From contig LIAZ01000034.1 of the NCBI GenBank assembly GCA_001438985.1, positions 1-9,724 on the forward strand: a stretch of 9,724 nt of DNA, in the 5' to 3' direction. Origin of the DNA: Acidimicrobium sp. BACL17 MAG-120823-bin42 (GTDB lineage: Bacteria > Actinomycetota > Acidimicrobiia > Acidimicrobiales > Ilumatobacteraceae). Shown here piece by piece: positions 1 to 6,418 of this stretch. The first letter of the stretch is position 1. Each line of letters opens with the position of its first letter. The notes under the pieces were generated by a model. That model had not been told where the DNA came from, made no database searches, and saw only the letters and a program-made list of their open reading frames with translations. A program made the position numbers and the translations under genes.

Positions 1-521
1 TCAGGTTGAAAGTTGGCATGGTTTTCCAAAAACCCAATCCATTTCCCGCAATGACAATCAGAGAAAACGTCCTGGCCGGAATCAAGTTGGCTCACCTGAA
101 GCGGGAAAATCATGATGACATCGTTGAACAATGCTTGTCGCGTGCGGGTCTTTGGAAGGAAGTGAAAGATCGATTAGGCGCATCTGGTGGATCGCTATCT
201 GGTGGCCAGCAGCAACGGTTGTGCATTGCTCGCTCCCTAGCAGTGGAACCACAGGTGCTCTTGATGGACGAGCCATGTTCCGCGCTTGACCCAGGAAGCA
301 CCCTTCGAATCGAAGAAACGATCAAGGAACTTGCTGAGAAAATTACGGTAGTAATCGTTACGCATAACATGCAACAGGCAAGTCGTGTGAGCGACTTCTG
401 CGCGTTTTTCTTGACCGATGGCGGTCCCGGCTACTTAGTTGAGGCTGATGCCACACGAAAAATCTTTACAAATCCGACTGATTTGCGGACTGCTGATTAC
501 GTACAAGGAAAGTTCGGCTGA
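1..521 (+). CDS. pstB: Phosphate ABC transporter ATPase PstB (3' part, start outside window)
   Basis: This is the cytoplasmic ATPase that powers the PstSCAB high-affinity phosphate importer. The frame is open to the left edge, and the first full codons read Arg-Leu-Lys-Val-Gly, matching the middle of PstB just before the Q-loop. The TTG at 6 is therefore an internal Leu, not a start. Numbering from that codon, the visible motifs are the Q-loop in VGMVFQKPNPFP (residues 3-14), the ABC signature LSGGQQQR (64-71), Walker B VLLMDEP (84-90) with the PstB-typical CSALDP, the H-loop TH at 119-120, and the family's C-terminal ending ADYVQGKFG. Walker A and roughly 80 N-terminal residues lie outside the window. 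pstS follows 117 bases downstream, on the 3' side of pstB; in many operons pstS comes first. The family call is secure; only the upstream partners (presumably pstC and pstA) are unseen. Confidence 0.95.
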   Translation, partial: RLKVGMVFQKPNPFPAMTIRENVLAGIKLAHLKRENHDDIVEQCLSRAGLWKEVKDRLGASGGSLSGGQQQRLCIARSLAVEPQVLLMDEPCSALDPGSTLRIEETIKELAEKITVVIVTHNMQQASRVSDFCAFFLTDGGPGYLVEADATRKIFTNPTDLRTADYVQGKFG

Positions 522-523
522 CA

Positions 524-556
524 GTTAAGACACTGTTCACTTTCTTTTCACCAATC
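524..556 (+). promoter_or_regulatory. Three tandem PHO-box-like repeats upstream of pstS
   Basis: Three heptamers start exactly 11 bases apart: GTTAAGA (524), GTTCACT (535) and TTTCACC (546). The PhoP direct-repeat units described in streptomycetes are also 11 bases long and begin with GTTCACC-like heptamers. The match, the phasing and the position just upstream of a phosphate-binding-protein gene point to a binding site for a PhoP/RegX3-type response regulator active in phosphate starvation. The middle unit fits best and the first is degenerate. Regulator identity is inferred. Confidence 0.6.
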
Positions 557-594
557 GTATGCGTTGAGTCCATAGCGCCGAAAGCATGTGGGCT

Positions 595-600
595 TATTCT
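595..600 (+). promoter_or_regulatory. Candidate -10 element of the pstS promoter
   Basis: TATTCT fits the TAnnnT pattern of sigma-70-type -10 boxes and lies about 38 bases upstream of the pstS ATG. No convincing -35 is visible, which would suit an activator-dependent promoter. However, the gap of 38 bases to the PHO-like repeats is longer than usual for a regulator contacting polymerase at the -35 position. This is a weak call based on one hexamer. Confidence 0.3.
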
Positions 601-638
601 CACCCCGTAGATAGTTACATCAACTAACAAGGAGAAAT

Positions 639-1991
639 ATGAAAAAGCGTACGAAGCGTTTTGTAGCGGTAATGATCGCTACTGCTGGCGTGCTATCGAC
701 ATCGTCGGTAGCCAAAGCTGAAGATGTCACGGGTGGCGGCGCGTCATTCCCTGTGTCATTTTTGACACCTGCAATTGCAGAGTTCAATAAAATATACGGT
801 CACAACCTCACCTACACCTCAACTGGTTCGGGTACAGGAAAGAAAAACTTCAAAGCAGGCACCTTCAAATTTGCCGGATCAGACTCGGCAGTTGGAGATA
901 AAGACCTGCCATCATTCGGATGGACCTATGTCCCTTATCTAGCTGGTGCGATTGCGATTGGTTATCGACTGGATGAGCTCAAAGGTGCAACGCTTTCGCT
1001 TAGCCCGAACACAATCAATGGAATATTCGGCGGCTCCATCGCAACTTGGAATCATCCAGCGATTGCAAATGACGTAAAACTAAGTCCACCTTGGGGTAAT
1101 ACAAAAAAGAAATCCGATGTTAGAGGTGCGTCTGTCCTGTGGGAAAACGCCTCCAGGACCTCTGCAAAAATCACCGTGTCATTGTTGCCTGCAGCTCTAA
1201 AGGCAAACAAGGGCAAGAAGCTTGAGTGGTTTGCCGACAAATCTAAGAAGGCTGTGAAAACGGTGACCATTGGTTCGAAGGGCGAATACACCATGACTTC
1301 GACTGTCAATCTGAAAGATACATATTCCATCAAGGTAGGCGGTAAAACCATTGCTACCTACAAACAGGTAACTGTAAAGTTGCCGAACAAACCTATTCAA
1401 GTGGTGTACCGCGCAGATACTTCGGGCACAACCAACAACTTCTGCCAATACATGGCAGGCGCCGTTAACTCAGCGTGGAAGATTAATGATGCTTTCCAAA
1501 GTTGTGTTCCAGGTGGAGTTACGAAGTACGGCTCACGCTTCGTTGGTCAACCACAGAGCAACAACCAGGCGAACTACATTGCAAACACGAACGGATCAAT
1601 TGGTTACGGAGAAGTGTCCTACTACACCGACCCTTCACGTGCAGCCAAGGGAGTTCGCGCCGCGAACATTCGAAATGCGGCCAAAGTGTTTGTAGGTCCA
1701 ACGTCTGCTGGCTATAACTCGCATCTTGCGGGTGGAACTCAAGATGCAAGAGGCTTGATTTCGTTCAACTGGAAACAGACTTCAAATAAAACTGCATACC
1801 CTCTGGGTGCTGTGACATATGGCCTCTGCCAAACCGCATCTGATGCAAAGAACAAAGTAGTTTCACAATTCTTCCAATGGGTACTCAATGATTTCGGACC
1901 GAAGAACGCTGAAGCACTTGCCTATACACCGATACTTGGCGGTGCACGAACAAACGCCATGGCGTTAGCAAAGAAGTGCGGCGCAAGCTGA
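639..1991 (+). CDS. pstS: Phosphate-binding protein PstS with a ~100-residue insert
   Basis: This is the extracytoplasmic receptor that delivers phosphate to the PstCAB permease. The ATG at 639 is preceded by AAGGAG at 629-634. Residues 1-27 form a signal peptide (KKRTKR, hydrophobic core, AKA/ED cleavage) with no cysteine, so this is not a lipoprotein. Ligand-loop motifs are present: GGGASFP (33-38 region), TGSGTGKKNF (62-71), FAGSDSAV (79-85 region, carrying the usual Asp) and YRADTSGTTNNF (257-268, the Arg/Ser/Gly/Thr loop). NGSIGYGEVSYY (about 318-329) and the late PILGG also fit PstS. Between WNHPAIANDVKLS and LPNKPIQVVYRAD, where ordinary PstS needs only a short loop, lie about 100 extra residues (about 149-247). 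They are lysine-rich and predicted beta-like by eye. That explains the 450-residue length. Four cysteines (269, 289, 397, 447) could form disulphides. The gene has its own promoter region and terminator. Confidence 0.92.
   Translation: MKKRTKRFVAVMIATAGVLSTSSVAKAEDVTGGGASFPVSFLTPAIAEFNKIYGHNLTYTSTGSGTGKKNFKAGTFKFAGSDSAVGDKDLPSFGWTYVPYLAGAIAIGYRLDELKGATLSLSPNTINGIFGGSIATWNHPAIANDVKLSPPWGNTKKKSDVRGASVLWENASRTSAKITVSLLPAALKANKGKKLEWFADKSKKAVKTVTIGSKGEYTMTSTVNLKDTYSIKVGGKTIATYKQVTVKLPNKPIQVVYRADTSGTTNNFCQYMAGAVNSAWKINDAFQSCVPGGVTKYGSRFVGQPQSNNQANYIANTNGSIGYGEVSYYTDPSRAAKGVRAANIRNAAKVFVGPTSAGYNSHLAGGTQDARGLISFNWKQTSNKTAYPLGAVTYGLCQTASDAKNKVVSQFFQWVLNDFGPKNAEALAYTPILGGARTNAMALAKKCGAS
1083..1379 (+). 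other. Inserted Lys-rich beta-like domain within PstS
   Basis: Residues about 149-247 of the PstS product interrupt the usual join between the 'NDP-AI-LNP' helix and the RSDGSGTT-type ligand loop. The segment has alternating Val/Thr/Ile stretches (KITVSLLP, KAVKTVTIG, YTMTSTVNL, YSIKVGGKTIATYKQVTVK) that look like strands of an immunoglobulin-like sandwich. Residues 147-247 contain 19 lysines and only about six acidic residues. The reading frame continues through it and both flanks retain PstS ligand motifs, so it is a domain insertion rather than a frameshift. Its function is unknown. A tether to anionic cell wall or a dimer interface are guesses. Confidence 0.65.
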
Positions 1992-2007
1992 AATAATTAG
2001 TTGAATG

Positions 2008-2041
2008 GAAAAGGCCCCGGGAATATCCCCGGGGCCTTTTC
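2008..2041. terminator. Intrinsic terminator between convergent pstS and PAC2 gene
   Basis: A 13-bp perfect stem (2009-2021 with 2028-2040, core GGCCCCGGG) closes a six-base loop and ends in TTTT, followed by CTTTTG. It extends to 14 bp with G2008-C2041. The A-run on the left arm makes a T-run on the other strand, so it can serve both pstS and the oppositely transcribed gene ending at 2102. Confidence 0.93.
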
Positions 2042-2101
2042 TTTTGTCCACTTAGTCGTTAACGCTTATGAAAGATATTTTTTAGTCAAAATGAGGTGTA
2101 C

Positions 2102-2986
2102 TTAATCAGATTCGTCAGAGCCATCTTGCTGCTCGCGGAGGAATTGTTCAAATTCCTCGGCGAGGGCATCGGCTGATGGCAGTGCTGCTTCGGTGCGGCG
2201 GTCGTATTCGTCTTCAAGCATCGTGAGGTAGCCAACAGTTTGGTCGTCACCCTCAACAGCAGCGTCGTGCAGTTCTTCCCACCGCTGAATCTCTTCATAC
2301 ATCTCACCGTGACTGGTGGGAACGCCAAGCACGTGTTCTAAATGTCGCAACAACGCAGCAGACGATTTTGGATGTTGAGCGTTGGCCAAATAGTGGGGCA
2401 CGCCAACGCGTAATGAAACTCCTGCAATGCCTTCGCGCTCGAGGCGCTCTTGAATGACACCAACCACTCCCGTGGGCCCTTGGTATTGAGGTCGTGAGAG
2501 CCCAAGGCGACGCGCGAGCGAATGGTTGCTGCTGCTGCCCACAACGTGAGGAGAGCGTGTGTGTGGCACACCTTCGGCAGCGGCGCCAACGGTGACCACC
2601 ACTTCGCATCCAAGTTGTTTTGCACATTCCACAATGCAGTCGGCAAACACGCCCCAATGCAAGTGAGGTTCGACACCCGACAACATGACGAGGTCGCGTG
2701 ATCCTTCGGGGAAGCGCGCAATCAGGAAGTCATTTTCGGGCCAGTGAATGTGCTGCTCGCCGTCTTCGTCAATCACGGTCTCGGGTCGTTCTTGGGTGAA
2801 ATCAAAAAATGGGTCCGGGTCAATCGAGGCCACAATGGTGACCGATCGGTCCTGAATTGCCCATTCCAAGGCTCCTGTAGCCACCCCAGAGACGTCAAAC
2901 CAACCGCGCAGGGCAACGACTAAAACAGGGTTACGCAGGGTGCCTACGGCATCCCAATCGGCATCGAGCACATCGTCGATATTCAT
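2102..2986 (-). CDS. PAC2-family protein (proteasome-assembly-chaperone-like)
   Basis: The 294-residue product matches the actinobacterial branch of the PAC2 family, which is related to archaeal and eukaryotic proteasome assembly chaperones; the bacterial function is not established. Motifs seen in order are ALRGWFDVSGVA (25-36), DPDPFFDF (56-63), HWPENDFLIARFPEGSRDLVML in two parts (81-101), GVEPHLHW (104-111), VTVGAAAEGVPHTRS (131-145), GPTGVVGVI (170-178), RVGVPHYL (193-200) and an acidic, glutamate-rich C-terminal tail (about 240-294). No signal peptide or membrane segment is visible, so it should be cytosolic. The ATG at 2984-2986 is the first in frame near the family start. No clear Shine-Dalgarno precedes it, so leaderless translation is possible. 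It is divergent from the aminotransferase, with 47 bases between the two starts. Confidence 0.85.
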   Translation of the reverse strand: MNIDDVLDADWDAVGTLRNPVLVVALRGWFDVSGVATGALEWAIQDRSVTIVASIDPDPFFDFTQERPETVIDEDGEQHIHWPENDFLIARFPEGSRDLVMLSGVEPHLHWGVFADCIVECAKQLGCEVVVTVGAAAEGVPHTRSPHVVGSSSNHSLARRLGLSRPQYQGPTGVVGVIQERLEREGIAGVSLRVGVPHYLANAQHPKSSAALLRHLEHVLGVPTSHGEMYEEIQRWEELHDAAVEGDDQTVGYLTMLEDEYDRRTEAALPSADALAEEFEQFLREQQDGSDESD

Positions 2987-3033
2987 GCTGTGCCCAAAAT
3001 GATTTTCGCTTCAACCAACTCCACTGTGTAAGC

Positions 3034-4254
3034 ATGGCAGGCGTGACATCGCATCAAAACCCCCAAAACCGTGTTTCTGCTCGCATGGCAGCGATTGCCG
3101 AATCGGCAACGCTTGCTGTTGACGCCAAGGCTAAAGCGCTGAAGGCAAAGGGTGAAAACGTGATTGGTTTTGGTGCAGGCGAACCCGACTTTCCCACACC
3201 AGAACGAATTGTTGAAGCCGCGGTTCGCGCGGCGCGTGACTCAAAGTTCCATCGCTACACACCTGCAGCGGGTTTGCCCGAGTTGCGCGAAGCAATCGCA
3301 GTAAAAACAAAACGCGACAGCGGGTTTGTGTGTGATGCTTCGCAAGTGTTAGTCACAGTCGGTGGAAAGTATGCGGTGTTCGTCGCCTTCGCGGCACTGT
3401 GCGATCCAGGCGACGAAGTAATCATTCCCGCGCCGTATTGGACAACGTATCCAGAGGCAGTTGCTCTTGCGGGTGGTGTGTCAGTTGTGGTTGACACCAC
3501 GGAAGAAACTGAATTCAAAGTGACGGTTGAGCAGCTAGAGAAAGTACGCACACCACGCACCAAAGTGTTGTTGTTTGTTTCGCCAGATAACCCAAGTGGT
3601 GCGGTGTATTCACCCGAAGAAACCATTGCCATAGGCAAATGGGCGGTACAGCACGGTATTTGGGTAGTGACCGACGAAATTTACGAACATCTCACCTACG
3701 GCAAGCACAAGTTTTTGAGCATGCCAACTCTTGTTCCCGAATTGGCCGACACGTGCATCATCGTGAACGGCGTTGCAAAAACGTATGCAATGACCGGTTG
3801 GCGAGTTGGCTGGATGATTGGTCCAAAAGATGTGATGAAGGCAGCAATCAACTTTCAATCACACACCACGTCAAATGTTTCCAACGTCGCACAAATTGCA
3901 GCGCTTGAAGCGGTGAGCGGAGACCTTTTGGCAGTGGCCATGATGCGCGAAAGTTTTGACCGCCGTGGGCGCTTGATGCACAAGATGTTGACGGCGATCC
4001 CTGGCGTGACATGCATGGAACCGCAAGGTGCGTTTTACTGTTTCCCCAATGTGCGCGGACTTCTTGGTCGCGACATTGGCGGCAAGACGGCATCAAACAG
4101 CATGGAGCTTGCCGACTTGGTGCTTGATGTTGCCAAGGTGGCGTTTGTGCCAGGTGAAGCGTTCGGTGCTCCTGGATATGCGCGCTTTAGCTTTGCGCTC
4201 GGCGATGACGACCTTGTTGAGGGTATGAATCGTCTCGCCGCACTGTTTGCGTAA
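3034..4254 (+). CDS. aspC: PLP-dependent class I aminotransferase (aspartate aminotransferase type)
   Basis: This cytosolic fold-type I enzyme would move an amino group between an amino acid (most likely aspartate) and a 2-oxo acid using pyridoxal phosphate. The 406-residue length and the opening SARMAAIAESATLAVDAKAK fit the aspartate aminotransferase Ib-type group. Visible signatures are GFGAGEPDFPTP (45-56), the aromatic PYW stacking region (134-136), PDNPSG (184-189, cofactor Asn), TDEIYEHL (Asp214), the Schiff-base Lys249 in NGVAKTYAMTGWRVGW, and the substrate-carboxylate Arg384 in GYARFSFALG. All expected catalytic residues are present. The ATG at 3034 has no good ribosome-binding site. 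Other family members of this group accept prephenate or aromatic substrates, so the exact substrate is uncertain. The gene is not obviously functionally linked to its neighbours. Confidence 0.9.
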   Translation: MAGVTSHQNPQNRVSARMAAIAESATLAVDAKAKALKAKGENVIGFGAGEPDFPTPERIVEAAVRAARDSKFHRYTPAAGLPELREAIAVKTKRDSGFVCDASQVLVTVGGKYAVFVAFAALCDPGDEVIIPAPYWTTYPEAVALAGGVSVVVDTTEETEFKVTVEQLEKVRTPRTKVLLFVSPDNPSGAVYSPEETIAIGKWAVQHGIWVVTDEIYEHLTYGKHKFLSMPTLVPELADTCIIVNGVAKTYAMTGWRVGWMIGPKDVMKAAINFQSHTTSNVSNVAQIAALEAVSGDLLAVAMMRESFDRRGRLMHKMLTAIPGVTCMEPQGAFYCFPNVRGLLGRDIGGKTASNSMELADLVLDVAKVAFVPGEAFGAPGYARFSFALGDDDLVEGMNRLAALFA

Positions 4255-4277
4255 GAAATTTTCACACCAAGCCGTCG

Positions 4278-4421
4278 ATGCGCTAAGGTGATAACACTTC
4301 GGCAATAGCCGGAGGGCAAAACATTCAGCGAAGTCCGGTGAGATTCCGGCACTGTCCCGCAACGGTAATGCAGATACTCCAATGTTTATTGGGGTAATTG
4401 CAAGTCCGGTCGCCTAATGCG
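4278..4421 (+). ncRNA. Cobalamin (B12) riboswitch aptamer
   Basis: The leader carries the conserved cobalamin-aptamer blocks in order: AAGGTG (4286-4290 region), a 7-bp hairpin CTTCGGC/GCCGGAG (4297-4314), AGGGCAA (4313-4319), GAAGTCCGGTGAGATTCCGG (4330-4349), TGTCCCGCAACGGTAA (4353-4368) and a 3' B12-box-like CAAGTCCGGTCGCCT (4401-4415). A closing P1 helix is possible between 4281-4288 and 4412-4420. In known cases cobalamin binding turns off downstream transport or synthesis genes. Here it sits in a 209-base leader directly before btuF, so it should repress B12 import when the vitamin is abundant. Outer limits are approximate. Confidence 0.93.
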
Positions 4422-4435
4422 TAGCTTCATCAACC

Positions 4436-4458
4436 GCTCTCGCAAGAAGAGCAAGGAG
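4436..4458 (+). promoter_or_regulatory. Hairpin abutting the btuF Shine-Dalgarno (possible riboswitch expression platform)
   Basis: GCTCT (4436-4440) can pair with AGAGC (4448-4452) around the loop CGCAAGA. AAGGAG (4453-4458) follows at once, five bases before the btuF ATG. Translational cobalamin riboswitches use a loop-loop contact next to the ribosome-binding site. Here the loop GCAA could pair with TTGC at 4398-4401 in the aptamer, but that contact is my inference and is short. Confidence 0.4.
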
Positions 4459-4463
4459 ATCAT

Positions 4464-5393
4464 ATGAACAAGTTAACTAAGGCCGGCCTCGCCGGTCTTT
4501 TTCTTTCCATCACTGCCGTTTTGGCAAGTTGTGGGTCGTCGAATGAAATGTCAAGCGACACCGTTGCTGTTACTGCAGATATATTTCCGGTAACCGTCGG
4601 TGATCTCACACTTGACGCTCAACCAACCAGCATCATTTCGTTGTCGCCAACCGCGACAGAGATGTTGTACGCAATCGGAGCCGGATCACAAGTTGTTGCT
4701 GTCGATGAATACTCCAACTACCCGGCAGAAGCGGCTGCACTCGGCACACCGTTATCTGGTTTCGAGCCAAACATTGAAGCAATCAGCAGCTATACACCTG
4801 ACTTAGTGATCATTTCGTACGATCCGGGAAGTCTGGTTGAGCAGTTGAGCACGCTCAACATTCCAGTGTTCGTAGCCGGTGCTGCCATGAGCATCGAAAA
4901 TGTGTACGAACAGATTGAACAACTTGGAGTACTCACAGGAAACAGCCAAAAGGCGATCGAGGTTTCACAAACTCTGCAGACCGGAATTGAAGAAGCAGTG
5001 GCCTCTGTGCAATTCAGCGAACCGCCACTTTCGTACTACTACGAGTTGGATGACACGTACTACTCCGTAACGTCGAACACCTTTATCGGTCAGATCTTTA
5101 ACCTCTTTGGCATGCGCAATATCGCCGACAATGTTGAATCGGGAAATGATTATCCGCAGCTATCAGCAGAGGTAATCGTGTCTGCTGACCCAGACTTCAT
5201 TTTCCTTGCCGACACCAAGTGCTGCGCGCAAGATGCAACAACGGTTGCTGCGCGTGATGGTTGGGGCGGACTCAGGGCGCTATCAGTAAATCAGGTTGTT
5301 GAACTTGATGACGATGTTGCTTCGCGCTGGGGACCACGTGTTCTCGAGCTCATCACAGCAATTCGTGATGCGGTAGTTTCAGCCAATTCGTGA
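4464..5393 (+). CDS. btuF: Cobalamin-binding lipoprotein receptor BtuF
   Basis: This is the substrate receptor of the B12 ABC importer, lipid-anchored outside the membrane. The ATG at 4464 has a strong AAGGAG. Residues 1-23 form a lipoprotein signal with lipobox LASC, so Cys23 is the lipidated residue. The helical-backbone metal-receptor fold (BtuF/FhuD/TroA-like) is shown by SIISLSPTATEMLYAIGAG (56-74), VAVDEYSNYPAEA (78-90), NIEAI..YTPDLVIIS (103-118), and the second lobe with NLFGMRNIAD (213-222), ADPDFIFLADTKCC (241-254) and ARDGWGGLRAL (263-273). The vicinal cysteines 253-254 are notable and, from memory, recur in actinobacterial homologues. Siderophore receptors share this fold; the upstream B12 riboswitch makes cobalamin the better assignment. 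The stop overlaps the btuC GTG start. Confidence 0.9.
   Translation: MNKLTKAGLAGLFLSITAVLASCGSSNEMSSDTVAVTADIFPVTVGDLTLDAQPTSIISLSPTATEMLYAIGAGSQVVAVDEYSNYPAEAAALGTPLSGFEPNIEAISSYTPDLVIISYDPGSLVEQLSTLNIPVFVAGAAMSIENVYEQIEQLGVLTGNSQKAIEVSQTLQTGIEEAVASVQFSEPPLSYYYELDDTYYSVTSNTFIGQIFNLFGMRNIADNVESGNDYPQLSAEVIVSADPDFIFLADTKCCAQDATTVAARDGWGGLRALSVNQVVELDDDVASRWGPRVLELITAIRDAVVSANS
4479..4507 (+). terminator. Terminator-like hairpin inside the first codons of btuF
   Basis: Left arm AAGGCCGGC (4479-4487) pairs with GCCGGTCTT (4491-4499) over a CTC loop: nine pairs with one G-U. The RNA continues as UUUCUUU. This has the full form of an intrinsic terminator yet lies within codons about 6-14 of btuF, just downstream of the cobalamin riboswitch. 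CCGGTC in the aptamer's 3' strand (4406-4411) can pair with GGCCGG (4481-4486) as a possible antiterminator. It may instead be a by-product of signal-peptide codons for Gly-Leu-Ala-Gly-Leu. Confidence 0.45.
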
Positions 5394-6418
5394 ACCGTAA
5401 CCGCACCTGGTTTGTGTTCGGAGGGGTGCTGTTGCTCCTTGCAATGATCGTGGGCACGATGATCGGACCTGCTGGTCCGACGTGGTGGAGAATTCCGCTT
5501 GAATTTCTTAATCGCTTACCGTTCGTCCAAATTGATAGTGGTGTTTCAGAACAAGATTGGAACATCGTGTGGTTGATTCGGACACCACGTGTGGTGTTGG
5601 CAGCAATAGTTGGATCAATGCTGTCAATATCGGGAGCGAGTTATCAGGGAGTATTTCGGAACCCTCTCGTTGATCCGTATTTGCTTGGTGTGGCCGCTGG
5701 TGCGGGACTAGGGGCCACAGTGGTATTTGCGTTTCAGCGAGGGGCCACCGAGAACTGGATTGTTGATCCGCTTCCGCTTGCTGCTTTTATCGGGGCGCTT
5801 GTTGCGGTATTAATTACCTACGTGGTGGGTACTGCATTTGGAGCAACGCAGTCCACAACCACGCTGATTCTGGCCGGAGTCGCTGTTACTTCGTTGGCAA
5901 CGTCGATTCAGGCGTTTATATTGCAACGCAATACTGATGTTGTGCGGCAGGTGTATTCATGGATTCTTGGACGCCTGTCAAGTGCAACATGGGGCGATGT
6001 TCGTTTAGTACTTCCTTATGTCTTACTCAGCACAGGTGTATTGCTGATGCATCGTCGATTGCTCGACGTGCTGCGTGTGGGAGATGATGAGGCGAGTGCA
6101 CTGGGCATCAACGTTCGTCGCGTTCGCTTAATTGTGGTGCTTGCCGCAACGCTGGGTACATCAGCAGTAGTTGCGGTCAGTGGCCTCATCGGTTTTGTTG
6201 GCATCATCGTTCCACATGCTGTGCGACTGCTTGCAGGTGCCAGTTATCGCATGGTGCTGCCGCTCAGCGTGTTACTCGGCGCTGCATTTTTGGTGTTTGC
6301 CGATATTCCAAGCAGGGTGTTGGCCAATCCTGCCGAGACCCCCATTGGTGTCGTCACTGCATTTTTCGGTGCACCATTCTTTTTGTACTTGCTTCGCACA
6401 AGGAACACATCAACATGA
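5390..6418 (+). CDS. btuC: Cobalamin ABC transporter permease BtuC (FecCD family)
   Basis: This is the membrane-spanning subunit that forms the B12 translocation pathway as a dimer. The 342-residue protein has about ten hydrophobic segments, beginning at residues 7-26. Family motifs are WLIRTPRVVLA (61-71), YQGVFRNPLVDPYLLGVAAGAGLGA (85-109 region), TLILAGVAV (158-166), GDDEASALGINVRRVR (231-246), the ATPase-coupling loop in GLIGFVGIIVPHAVRL (265-280), and ETPIGVVTAFFGAPFFLYLL (316-335). The GTG at 5390 overlaps the btuF TGA as GTGA, indicating translational coupling, and the btuD start overlaps its own stop. FecCD permeases also serve iron siderophores and haem; the B12 riboswitch and BtuF neighbour support cobalamin. 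Confidence 0.9.
   Translation: MNRNRTWFVFGGVLLLLAMIVGTMIGPAGPTWWRIPLEFLNRLPFVQIDSGVSEQDWNIVWLIRTPRVVLAAIVGSMLSISGASYQGVFRNPLVDPYLLGVAAGAGLGATVVFAFQRGATENWIVDPLPLAAFIGALVAVLITYVVGTAFGATQSTTTLILAGVAVTSLATSIQAFILQRNTDVVRQVYSWILGRLSSATWGDVRLVLPYVLLSTGVLLMHRRLLDVLRVGDDEASALGINVRRVRLIVVLAATLGTSAVVAVSGLIGFVGIIVPHAVRLLAGASYRMVLPLSVLLGAAFLVFADIPSRVLANPAETPIGVVTAFFGAPFFLYLLRTRNTST

Noticed and set aside
6..8. TTG at 6 as the start codon of the first gene
   Set aside because: The frame is open to the window edge and codes conserved PstB residues (Arg-Leu before Lys-Val-Gly-Met). The gene is simply cut by the edge.
521..536. Hairpin ACAGT/ACTGT after pstB as a terminator
   Set aside because: It has only five pairs with a six-base loop, and the following tract is broken by C residues. 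It overlaps the PHO-like repeats, which explain the sequence better.
2304..2721. Open frames antisense-offset within the PAC2 gene
   Set aside because: They are compositional shadows: low-complexity, Arg/Ser/Cys/His-rich translations with no family motif, fully inside a recognised gene.
4261..4289. Promoter TTCACA-17 bases-TAAGGT before the B12 leader
   Set aside because: The -10 match is poor and overlaps the conserved GGT at the 5' end of the aptamer, so transcription from it would cut the riboswitch. The real promoter is probably further upstream.
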